Assembly (NCBI GenBank): GCA_937907585.1
Contig: CALCVH010000161.1
Coordinates: 1-29,628, forward strand
Reading direction: 5' to 3'
Length of the DNA stretch: 29,628 nt
Origin: an uncultured Bacillota bacterium
Lineage (GTDB): Bacteria > Bacillota_I > Bacilli_A > Izemoplasmatales > UBA1188
Part shown: piece after piece, positions 1 to 9,000 of the stretch
How the letters are laid out: every line of letters begins with the position of its first letter
Numbering within the stretch: position 1 is the first letter of the stretch
Notes under the pieces: model-generated
Seen by the model: the letters and a program-made list of their open reading frames with translations, nothing else
What the model was told of the DNA's origin: nothing
The model's database searches: none
Position numbers and translations under genes: made by a program

Positions 1-72
1 AAAGTACATGGTTATAAAACCCATAACTTAAAAATATAATTTATCGTTTTCTTATTTAATATTGATTTATTT

Positions 73-1278
73 TTATTTAGCACATACATCATTTATATCT
101 AATGATTCAATATTTTCACTTATGTTTAGTTCGTTTATTCCTTTTCTATATACTCTTAAAACCGCATCATCTTTAATTGTTTTAATCATGCCATAGAAAA
201 CTGATTCATCGCTATTAGATTTAATAATATGTGAATAGTTAACTGATTTTCTTGAAACAACTTCTTCAATTGTATTAATAAATTCATCTCCAAATTGTAA
301 AGATAGACCGCTCAACATAAATGTATTACATCCAATTAAATTTGATGAATTTACTATAAAATATCCTATGTTTTTCGCTGCTTCTATTACTATACTATGT
401 ATCTCACTATTTGTCTTATATACTTTTAGAAGCCTTTCAAAATCACAAGGTCCAATTATCTTTTCAGCTTTCGCTATTATTCTATATAGTGAACATGTCA
501 TAGATAAAGTAGTGCCGTCTTTTAAAACATCACCGCCAATTTCACCAGCGTATCCTTCCCATCCTGTAACTACCTTACCATTTAAGAGAACGCACGATGC
601 GATACCATATCCTAAATAAATATATGTTTCTATATTATATGGACTATTTAAAGAATTCTTATAATATTCTCCAAGAGCCATATAATGAACGTTATTCTTA
701 ATAATTAAAGGGGCGTTAAATGCCTTTTCAAACATCCTCGCTAATTTTCCTTTTTGGAAATTATAGAATTTTCCTGAAAACAAGAACTCGTTTCTACTAT
801 TTACTTGTCCAGGAACTGCTATAGCGATTGAAACTATATTATTAGAATAATTATCTAATATTGAATCAGAATATTCTTTAATAATATTTATAGTTTCATT
901 TATATCTTCTTCATTTACGTTTACAATTGGAACATCTAGAGGAATAGTTTTAAGTTTATTACATGCGAAATCATAGAAGATTACTTTATCAGCTTCATGT
1001 GTATAATCGATACAGATATATAGTCCAAAGTTTGGATTTATCTTATATCTAATATGTTGTCCACCCTTTTTTCTTATGTATTCATTAGAATCGTCTTTTA
1101 TTATTAGTTTTAAGGATAATAATTCTTTAACTATTTTGTTTGCACCAACATCAGATATGTTAATCGCATTAGATAATTCTATACATGACATACTTTTGCC
1201 ATATAAAAGATTCATAATAAGTTCTATATTATGTTCTCGAATATTTTGTTGTTTAAAAGCTTTTTCTTGGTTGTTCAT
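73..1278 (-). CDS. ROK-family transcriptional repressor
   Basis: A 401-residue ROK (NagC/XylR-type) protein, last gene of the operon and its probable local regulator. Residues about 10-75 form a winged helix-turn-helix (an INISDVGANKIVKELLSLKLI-like recognition region, given here as a motif area). Residues about 85-380 form the sugar-kinase-like ROK fold, with VSIAIAVPGQV and a GYAGEIGGD segment matching the ROK signature. The cysteine-rich zinc motif (CxCGxxGCxE) that normally follows the GEIG segment is missing: the sequence runs GGDVLKDGTTLSMTCSLYR with one cysteine. The start lies one base after the stop of the upstream phosphodiesterase gene and has no good Shine-Dalgarno, so translation is probably coupled. 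The family normally releases DNA when it binds a sugar or sugar phosphate; the inducer here is unknown. Its likely target is the palindrome at 21621-21637. Family assignment is firm, target inferred. Confidence 0.9.
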   Translation of the reverse strand: MNNQEKAFKQQNIREHNIELIMNLLYGKSMSCIELSNAINISDVGANKIVKELLSLKLIIKDDSNEYIRKKGGQHIRYKINPNFGLYICIDYTHEADKVIFYDFACNKLKTIPLDVPIVNVNEEDINETINIIKEYSDSILDNYSNNIVSIAIAVPGQVNSRNEFLFSGKFYNFQKGKLARMFEKAFNAPLIIKNNVHYMALGEYYKNSLNSPYNIETYIYLGYGIASCVLLNGKVVTGWEGYAGEIGGDVLKDGTTLSMTCSLYRIIAKAEKIIGPCDFERLLKVYKTNSEIHSIVIEAAKNIGYFIVNSSNLIGCNTFMLSGLSLQFGDEFINTIEEVVSRKSVNYSHIIKSNSDESVFYGMIKTIKDDAVLRVYRKGINELNISENIESLDINDVCAK

Positions 1279-1279
1279 A

Positions 1280-2143
1280 CTATTTTCTTAGTTTAATTAA
1301 TAGTTCAGGCCAATCGGTCTGAATGATGTCCGCATGATATTCATTAATAATTGTCTTCCAACCTTTATCAGTATTAGAAAATAATGAGACATCATCATCG
1401 TTATGGTCCGCTAAAGACCATTTATCACCATCGGATAATCTTATTGCGTTTATCCATATAAAGTAATTTTCTTTTTTGAGTCTTTCAATGGTATGATTTT
1501 TTAAAAATGGGCTTTCGTTATTTCTTATAATTACTTCAAATCCTACAACATTTATATTTTTGTATTGATTTAGTAATTCTAAATCCTCCTCTTTATATAT
1601 TATAGGCATATACATATATTTTGTAGAGTATTTATCTAAAAAATCTAAAATTTCTTTTTTAACTGGCGATTTGAATAAAGCGTGTGTTAATGCGTTTTCA
1701 TATTTATCTAATAAAGGAAATAATAAATCTAGTCTTTTCCAGGCTCTATCAATATTATAGAATTCACCATTATTAAATGTTTTTAATACCTCTTCAAATC
1801 TATTTATATGTTTTTCTGTTCTTTCACCTATAGAATTATATAATCTAAATTCATCTATCTCTTTAGAGGTGAATGTTTCAATATTATCATTTATATGAAG
1901 ATTATAGTATTCTGTTGTATCGTGAAAACAATATAAAACATCATCTTTAGAAAAAGCGATATCAAGTTCAAACATATCAGCGCCCTTCATAATAGAAAGT
2001 TTATATGATTCAAGGGTGTTTTCTATAACGTTTCCACCTCTTGAACCTCTATGAACAGATATTAAAAATCCTTTTTCATTGATCGCTTTACTGATTTCTT
2101 TATTTATATCTTGATATTCTTTTTTTCCAAATATTCTTTCCAT
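1280..2143 (-). CDS. Cytoplasmic glycerophosphodiester phosphodiesterase (GDPD family)
   Basis: A 287-residue GDPD/UgpQ-type TIM barrel. The catalytic set is complete: H31-R32 (VHRG), E41-N42-T43 (the usual ENT), E59 and D61 (FELD) and H74-D75 (CFHD). Enzymes of this family hydrolyse glycerophosphodiesters to glycerol phosphate plus an alcohol, using a divalent metal held by the Glu/Asp residues. There is no signal peptide, so it should act in the cytoplasm on imported material. It starts 10 bases after the stop of the glycerol-1-phosphate dehydrogenase gene behind an AGGTGG ribosome site, and ends one base before the ROK start. Its position next to that dehydrogenase suggests that its product is oxidised by its neighbour. 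The substrate (deacylated phospholipid or glycerophosphorylated glycan) cannot be read from sequence. Confidence 0.9.
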   Translation of the reverse strand: MERIFGKKEYQDINKEISKAINEKGFLISVHRGSRGGNVIENTLESYKLSIMKGADMFELDIAFSKDDVLYCFHDTTEYYNLHINDNIETFTSKEIDEFRLYNSIGERTEKHINRFEEVLKTFNNGEFYNIDRAWKRLDLLFPLLDKYENALTHALFKSPVKKEILDFLDKYSTKYMYMPIIYKEEDLELLNQYKNINVVGFEVIIRNNESPFLKNHTIERLKKENYFIWINAIRLSDGDKWSLADHNDDDVSLFSNTDKGWKTIINEYHADIIQTDWPELLIKLRK

Positions 2144-2153
2144 ATTAGGCCAC

Positions 2154-3248
2154 CTAATAATATTTTTCTACTAATTTGTCTATTATTGAATCATATAAAG
2201 ATTCGTTATGATATAAAGTTAAAATAGTATATCTATCTCTAACTTTATATGCATTATAAATCATACTAGTAAACACATCTTTTGGAATGTTTAATTCTCT
2301 AAATCTTGTATAACATCCCATTTCTTTATACATCTTAAGCAAGTCTTGAGTTTTAGGTAACGCATCTATTAATTTAATAATCTCTTTTCTCTTTGGATGA
2401 TTCTTTAAAAATGTTGTTTCCTTTAGATGATTATATAGTTCTATAGATACTAGCGTTCCTAACGCAACTTTTAATCCATGTGATGGAATTGGTTTATCAA
2501 TAGATACAAAATACATTTCTAAATAATGTGATTGATGATGTTCAGAACCACTTGCGGGTCTAGAATTTCCAGCTAGCGCCATAGACGTACCAGCAACTAG
2601 TAAAGCGTTCATTAAGAAACTGACACCTTCACTATCATATTTAGATATTAATTTATAATTAGAAACAGTATCGTTTAGTGCGTGTTCCATCATATCAAAC
2701 GCTTCTTGATTAACTTCTTCATTATTGATGATATTAGACAATCTCCAATCTGTTAAACATGTATATTTTCCGATTATATCACCAAACCCGCTCGCTATAA
2801 GCATCTTAGGCGCATTGGCGATAACTTCTTTATCTACTAAGCAATCGCTTGGCATATTAACAGTTTCTGTGACTTTCTTTTTATTTAACATTAACGCGGA
2901 GCCCTTACTTAAATAGCCATCCATTGATGGAGCTGTCGCAAATATACCACTTTTAATATTATTTATAGATGCAACATATTTACATAAATCATTAATTGAA
3001 CCAGAACCAACTCCAAGGATATAATCAATATCATTAGCTTTTTCTTTAATTCTATCTATCTTATCATTATCAGGGATTAGATCCTTATCATTAAACATTA
3101 AATACGAGACAGATCCAGCGTTTCTTTCAAGTTCATCTTTAAATCGCATAACAAAAGGATTGGTATTTATATCGCTTACTACCAATACTTTTTTATTTTT
3201 AATATTTTGATAAAAGATAGGATAATTATTATATTCAATATTAGTCAT
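2154..3248 (-). CDS. sn-glycerol-1-phosphate dehydrogenase (AraM/EgsA-like)
   Basis: A 364-residue iron-alcohol-dehydrogenase superfamily protein of the AraM/EgsA branch. Visible marks are the dinucleotide motif GVGSGSINDLCKY (from about residue 79), the segment GFGDIIGKYTCLTDWRLS with metal ligand D157, and the metal histidines in SEHHQSH (residues 235-241) and at H257 (PSHG). The family interconverts sn-glycerol-1-phosphate and dihydroxyacetone phosphate with NAD(P)H. In archaea it makes lipid backbones; in Bacillus AraM supplies heptaprenylglyceryl phosphate synthesis. Here it lies inside a sugar-uptake operon, overlaps the isomerase gene by 8 bases (ATGACTAA) and is followed by a phosphodiesterase gene. 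I infer that it runs in the oxidative direction and feeds dihydroxyacetone phosphate to glycolysis. A related polyol phosphate substrate cannot be excluded. Confidence 0.87.
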   Translation of the reverse strand: MTNIEYNNYPIFYQNIKNKKVLVVSDINTNPFVMRFKDELERNAGSVSYLMFNDKDLIPDNDKIDRIKEKANDIDYILGVGSGSINDLCKYVASINNIKSGIFATAPSMDGYLSKGSALMLNKKKVTETVNMPSDCLVDKEVIANAPKMLIASGFGDIIGKYTCLTDWRLSNIINNEEVNQEAFDMMEHALNDTVSNYKLISKYDSEGVSFLMNALLVAGTSMALAGNSRPASGSEHHQSHYLEMYFVSIDKPIPSHGLKVALGTLVSIELYNHLKETTFLKNHPKRKEIIKLIDALPKTQDLLKMYKEMGCYTRFRELNIPKDVFTSMIYNAYKVRDRYTILTLYHNESLYDSIIDKLVEKYY

Positions 3249-4089
3249 AATATTTTTCTACTAATTCAACCAGGTCGTCATGTGCCTTTTGATAGTACTC
3301 AACCTCATTTTTTATCGGTTTAATTTCTAAATTAAAAACTCCTTGGTAATTGATATCGTGAAGCTCTTTAAATAATCCATCCCAATCAATTGTTCCATCA
3401 TGTATTCTGAAATGATCATCCAGTTCTCCATAATTATCGTGAAGATGAAGAGCATATAATTTATCACCAAAAATCTTTACACATGATTTAACATCATGAG
3501 TCGCTAGGTTCATATGACCCGTATCTAGACAAATACCAATTCTACTAGAATTTAATCTATCTACATATTCTCTTAAATGTTCAGGATATGAAACATATAT
3601 TTGTCTTATCTTCTTATGATCCCAATCATATATATTTTCTAAACATAAAGTAACATTATATTTTTCTAAATAAGGTATTAATCTTGTATAGAATTCTATA
3701 TTGAACTGCATCTCTTTTTCATCGAAATTTACTTCTTTATTTAATGGGAATACCTGTGGATGCATTATCATATATGGACAATGTAGATATGAAGTAACTT
3801 TTATCGATTGAATAATCTTCTTCCAGTAATCATCCAATATATAATTAGGAAATGATGTATATGATGCGTGAGTCTGGAAGAAAATAACTCCTTGGCTTTT
3901 CGCGTGAAGATAAAGTTTAGTATAGTATTCTTCTAATAGTTCATCATTCATCATATTTTCTAGACCAACATCAAGAAAATGTGTTTCATAATCTATTGAT
4001 GTGAAACCTAGTTTTTTCGCTAAATCAACTGCCTCAAATGGGGTTTTGGTAAGCGTAGATAAACCCCATCTAGAAATTCCATATCTCAT
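3241..4089 (-). CDS. Sugar phosphate isomerase/epimerase family protein (xylose isomerase-like TIM barrel)
   Basis: A 282-residue AP-endonuclease-2/xylose-isomerase-like barrel (PF01261 type). Likely metal ligands are visible in order: E151 (CLENIY), D189 and H192 (CLDTGHMN), H215 or H217 (LHLHDN) and E255 (NLEIKP). Such proteins isomerise or epimerise sugars, keto-acids or inositols using Mn or Mg; the exact substrate is not predictable from sequence. It has no signal peptide and is cytoplasmic. The start follows a GAGGT ribosome site six bases upstream, 12 bases after the GH20 stop, and the stop overlaps the dehydrogenase start. By context it handles a sugar released from the imported glycan. 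Family confident, reaction unknown. Confidence 0.85.
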   Translation of the reverse strand: MRYGISRWGLSTLTKTPFEAVDLAKKLGFTSIDYETHFLDVGLENMMNDELLEEYYTKLYLHAKSQGVIFFQTHASYTSFPNYILDDYWKKIIQSIKVTSYLHCPYMIMHPQVFPLNKEVNFDEKEMQFNIEFYTRLIPYLEKYNVTLCLENIYDWDHKKIRQIYVSYPEHLREYVDRLNSSRIGICLDTGHMNLATHDVKSCVKIFGDKLYALHLHDNYGELDDHFRIHDGTIDWDGLFKELHDINYQGVFNLEIKPIKNEVEYYQKAHDDLVELVEKYYD

Positions 4090-4101
4090 TTTCGTACCTC
4101 A

Positions 4102-5961
4102 TTATAATTTGTTTGTTGTTGCGATTTTTTCATATTCTGTCATTAGTATTTCACCATTTTTTGTTTCATATGGTGAATAATATATATCCATTCTATCTAA
4201 TTCTAATTCTTGAATTATGTATGATGGATTATTTAGATATCTAGTTAATTCATTCTTTAAATATTCAAGCCTTTCATATACTCCACCAAGTCTAATCTGG
4301 ACAACTTCAAGCCCTGATGGCTTATATTCATCTTTCCACATTTCTTCATATAAAGACTTAAAGGTTTTTAGATATTTAATCGCTTTTCTTGTATCTTCTA
4401 AACATTCTTTTAATGTTGTCTTGTCTTTACTATCATAAGCATTCTTTAATTTTAAATTTAAAGGAGCTTTATAAGCTAATAGTCTACACAAGTTAGCTTC
4501 GTTTTTAAATAGATTTGAATACATATTATCTCTTTTAGACAATCTATTTAACATTTTGTATTCATTTAAAAAGAATGTTTTATAGTCTTTATTTTTTAAT
4601 TGTTTATCAAATATAGATAATAACGGATCCATATATAATAAATATTTTGTTGGATTAGAATTAAAGAATTTAGCTTCTTCATTATTTAAGTAATTTGGTG
4701 AATCAAGTTTTAAGAACTCATTATATTTATATCCGAGAAGTACTAACGAACGATTGTTTACTTCCTTTATAGTAAATCTTTCATCTTTTAATCTAGACTC
4801 TAAATATATTAATGAAGACATAATTGTTGATTTGAAACATTCGTTTCCATTATCTCCCCAAACAGTAAAGAATATATCTTTTATTTTATGATGTTTACAT
4901 TCGCTTAGTGCTTCATTCATTGTTGTTTCAGTTAAGTTTAGACAAGGAAGATAGCCTCTCCAAGTCCAGATTCCACCAGCGAAGATAATGTTATCAGTAA
5001 TCTTCTTATGGAGTTTAAACATTATGTCATATACATCTTTAGAAGTATGATAATAATCCCAGTAAATTAATCCTACATCCTTAGTCTCTTTTTCAAATTT
5101 TAGATTATTATCTTTATCGAAGACATAGTATTGGTTATTGTTTTTAGATCTAAAGTACATATCGCTCCACATCATTGGTTTAAATCTGTATTTATATGCA
5201 ATATCTAAAACTTTATTTTTATGTTTAATAAATACCTCATGATGATTTTCTTCTCCATGTAAATCGTAATATTTACCTCTACCGATATTCATGGCTTCGT
5301 CCATATTGATATTAATTTTATCTGTTCTAAAACAAAGTCTCATTGTTTTAAAGACATTGTCTAAAAACTCATATGTTCTATCATCACCAGCTAATAATAT
5401 ATCATCTATATCTTTGATTGTTTGATACTCTCTATATCTAAATATTTGATTATAGTGAGCGAGCGTTTGAATACAAGGAATAACTTCAATTCCAAATAAA
5501 GATGCGAAATAGTCGATATCCTGTAATTCACTAATCGTATATTTTGGGCGCATATATCCAATTAATGGTTCATTTAGAACCTCGATACAATCTTCAAAAT
5601 ATAATTGAAGAGAATCATAGCCTATAAGTGCTAAATCAACAATCAATCTTTTAACTGTATTAATATTTAGCGCAGCGTTTCTAGCACAGTCAATCATTAC
5701 ACCCAAATTATTTAATTTATAACCTTCTTTAAAAGAATATCTAGGTTCATTTAAATGAGCCTCTATTAAAAATAAGGCTTTAAATATTTGGCTTTTCTTA
5801 TAGTATGTGACAGTTACATCCAAATTGTTTTTTGATAAACTGAATTCATCTTTAGTCTCAAAACAAATATTTAAATCTGAATCAAATAACTTAAAGTTTT
5901 TATTGTTTTTTATGTATTCTATTTGATTCATTAGTTCTTTATTTTTTATATTAGTTATCAT
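4102..5961 (-). CDS. GH20 beta-N-acetylhexosaminidase (GcnA-like), cytoplasmic
   Basis: A 619-residue protein with the glycoside hydrolase family 20 arrangement: a small N-terminal alpha/beta domain (residues about 1-85), then a TIM barrel beginning at LNNLGVMIDCARN. The catalytic pair is D221-E222 in NINMDEAMNIGRGKYYDLHG. In GH20 the Asp orients the substrate N-acetyl group and the Glu is the general acid. Length and the MDEA...LG spacing resemble streptococcal GcnA, which removes beta-linked GlcNAc or GalNAc and also lacks a secretion signal. The C-terminal part (about 430-619) is helical. No signal peptide is present, so it should act on imported oligosaccharides. The AGGAGAG ribosome site at 5966-5972 lies just beyond the hairpin at 5975-6003. 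Family firm; exact linkage inferred. Confidence 0.88.
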   Translation of the reverse strand: MITNIKNKELMNQIEYIKNNKNFKLFDSDLNICFETKDEFSLSKNNLDVTVTYYKKSQIFKALFLIEAHLNEPRYSFKEGYKLNNLGVMIDCARNAALNINTVKRLIVDLALIGYDSLQLYFEDCIEVLNEPLIGYMRPKYTISELQDIDYFASLFGIEVIPCIQTLAHYNQIFRYREYQTIKDIDDILLAGDDRTYEFLDNVFKTMRLCFRTDKININMDEAMNIGRGKYYDLHGEENHHEVFIKHKNKVLDIAYKYRFKPMMWSDMYFRSKNNNQYYVFDKDNNLKFEKETKDVGLIYWDYYHTSKDVYDIMFKLHKKITDNIIFAGGIWTWRGYLPCLNLTETTMNEALSECKHHKIKDIFFTVWGDNGNECFKSTIMSSLIYLESRLKDERFTIKEVNNRSLVLLGYKYNEFLKLDSPNYLNNEEAKFFNSNPTKYLLYMDPLLSIFDKQLKNKDYKTFFLNEYKMLNRLSKRDNMYSNLFKNEANLCRLLAYKAPLNLKLKNAYDSKDKTTLKECLEDTRKAIKYLKTFKSLYEEMWKDEYKPSGLEVVQIRLGGVYERLEYLKNELTRYLNNPSYIIQELELDRMDIYYSPYETKNGEILMTEYEKIATTNKL

Positions 5962-5974
5962 ACTTCTCTCCTAG

Positions 5975-6003
5975 GTAGCCCACCCATTAACTGAGTGGGC
6001 TAC
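5975..6003 (-). promoter_or_regulatory. Intra-operon stem-loop between surface-protein and GH20 genes
   Basis: The arms 5975-5983 (GTAGCCCAC) and 5995-6003 (GTGGGCTAC) are perfect 9-bp complements around an 11-nt loop, unusually GC-rich for this region. Read in the direction of transcription, the hairpin is followed by the ribosome site of the GH20 gene, not by a U tract, so it is not a classic intrinsic terminator for the operon. Read the other way it is followed by a T-rich stretch. It lies exactly at the border between exported and cytoplasmic gene products. A role as an RNA stability or processing boundary, or as a leaky terminator, is inferred. Confidence 0.7.
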
Positions 6004-6021
6004 TTTATTCTTTTTTATAGA

Positions 6022-9000
6022 TTATTTAACTCTATAAACTTCGACACCGTTATGTTTAATAACGTTATATGCGTCTTCTTCAACAGTTTCAGTAGTGAAT
6101 GTGAATCCAGTTAAGTATGTTAAATCAGATTCCATTGCGCTTGATAATGTTGTGAATGAATTTAGGTTAGTAGTGTTAGCTTCTAATGTAACTCCATTAG
6201 CAAGGCTTCCAACGTTGTTGATTCCTGCATAAGTTTTAACAACTAATGTGTTTTTAACATGAGCTGTTGTTTTATCTAATTTACTTACACATGCACCACC
6301 AAAGTATTTTTCTTGTGTACTTAAATCAGCAGCATAATGCGCAATAACAACATTATTTTGAACTAAACCATTATTTTCAATCTTAGCTGCGATACCACCA
6401 AATGGGTTGTTTTGATTAGCGACTGTATTTACTGTTGTATTAGTATAAGTGAACTCTACGAAACAATTTTCAATAGTTCCTTCTACCCAGTTAGCAAGAA
6501 CAGCGCCTCTATCGTGAATTATCGCTCCAGTTACATTTAAGTTTCTAATTGCAGATCCTGCAGACATATATCCAAATAGCGCTAGGTCACTTGAAGCATA
6601 GTTTGTTGGAGCAACAACATCAAAGTTCTTTAAGAAATGATTGTTTCCATCGAATACGCCTTTAAAGCTTAAGCCTTTACTATTAGATGCATAAGATGAG
6701 AAAGTCTTGATTTGGGCTCCTTCAAAATCTATATCAGCAACTAGTTTGTATTTCTTAGACATTGTAGTAGCGTCTGTTGCGATCGCTAAGAATTCTTCTT
6801 TTGTGCTTACTTTGTTGTACATCACAGATGTTACAGTGAATTCTTTTAAAGTAGCTCCACCAACTTTAACGCTTATTGTAGCGGTGCCATCACCTACCGC
6901 AACAACATTATCGCCAACGACTTTTGCTACATCTTCGTTAGATGATTCAATTGTTACTGTTCCAGTATATGGGTCGCCATTTTCTAATGTAACTTCAACA
7001 TTATGAGCTTTAGTATATTCAGATTCTTCTGAATAATCTTTGATGAAATCGAAAGATAACGAATCAACTGAAGAAACGTTAACTTCTAAATTTTCAGCTA
7101 CACAAGCTTTTTCAACTTTGATAGTTGAATCATATAGAGAAGTCGCTACTAAAGTAAATTCTGTGTTAGCAGCAACTGTATCAACAATTGAAACAACACC
7201 ATCTTTAGTTACGGAAACGCCTTCAACTTCACTTGCTAGAGTAAATACAAATGGAGTATTAGCAGTCACTTTAGCGGTTCCACCCATTCCAATGAATAAT
7301 TGTCCAACTTCAATTGAAGAAGGAACAGTTATAGTTAAGCCTTTCAAATGAGGAATACTGTTTTCTTTAACTACCCACATATCTTTTAAATTAAATGAAG
7401 AAACGAATGCACTTAATTCAGCATATGTAGATACTACTGAAGAATCTGTTGTAGTACCAGCGTCAACTTTGTTTCCACTATTAGTAGGAGTTGCGCTTTC
7501 ACCTACCGCTACTGTTGCGATTGAATGACAGTTAGTAGTAGTAGCTTTATCAAGTTGTCTACCATAGATAGCACCAATATTTACGCTGCTGTCAGCTGTA
7601 ATAGTTACTATTGTGAGACAATCTTTCAATGTACCATAGTTCTTAGAACATACACCACCCATTGGGTTATTTTGGTCAGTTGTAGCTTTCCATGTGAATG
7701 TCGCGTCAACGAAACAGTTTTCAATTAAACCATAGTTCATTGTAGATACAGCGCCTGAGATTCTATTATCTAATAAAATTCCAATAAAGTTAGTATTTCT
7801 AACTACACCTGTTGAAGCGATAGTTCCAAATACAGAACAGTTTCCAGAAGTAGCGCCATTATATGATGGAACCATATTCATTAATGAATAACCTTGCCCA
7901 TCAAATATACCATTAAATCCTTTAGCTGCGCCTGTGTATCCAGCAGAATAATGAGCGATTGTATTAACTCTTTCACCACCAAAATCGATATCATTCATCA
8001 ATTTATATTTCTTGGCCATTAATTCATTATTAGAAACTAGAGCTTTAAATTCTTCAGCGGTTTTAATTGGTAAATACATTGTAGATGTTACATCAAATGA
8101 TCTAACAACTGCGCCTTCAACTAATATATTGATTGAGGCAGTTCCATCGCCTACCGCAACGATATTATCACCAACAACCTTAGCTACATCTTCATTAGTT
8201 GAAACAACTTCATAATTGCCGGTATAAGGAGTGCCATTTTCAAATGTTACTTGTACATTGTGAGCTTTAGTATATTCAGATTCTTCTGATTCTCCTTTGA
8301 TGAAATCGAAAGATAATGAATCAACAGAAGTTGTATTTACAGTTAAAACTTGAACTGTTATTTCAATTTCTTTAGATAATGCAGCGTCATAAATACTTCT
8401 TACAACAACTGTAAATTTAGTGTTTTCCGCAACAGTATTTAAAACTTCCACTGTACCATCAGCGTTTACTGTAACGCCTTCAACAGCTTCTTTAATAAAG
8501 AATGTTAAACCATATTTGCTTTGGGCAGTGAGTTTACCACCAATGCCAGCGTATACATTTTCTTCTGCCTTTTCGATAGTTACTTCATCAACAAATCCTT
8601 TAACATGTGGTAAAGTCTTGTTAACTTTATCGAAACACCAATATTCTGAATCGAATAAATCAATACCTTCTTCAGCGTATAATTCTTCTAATGTAGATAA
8701 TAACTTAACGTTTGTTTGAGTTGCTTCTTTTTTGAGAATACCAATAGCTGGTAATTCTTTAGTTGTTTTGTTGTTTAATACAACATAAACATTTGTCATA
8801 GTTCCGCCTTCTGTAGAACCAACTACAGCACCAAGACGAATATTACCTTGATATTCTACTAATGCTTCTTCTTCAACAGTCGCAACTACTACGCAGTTTT
8901 CAATAGTACCACCAACTAGTTTCGCTATCATTGTTGAAGATGGGTTATTGTTATTGACGTTAGCGCCACTATTTTTAGTTACAGTCATTTCACAGTAGAT

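Noticed and set aside
11..27. Hairpin GTTAT-N7-ATAAC as the operon terminator
   Set aside because: The stem is only 5 bp and AT-rich, and no U tract follows it on the minus strand. The true terminator may lie outside the window.
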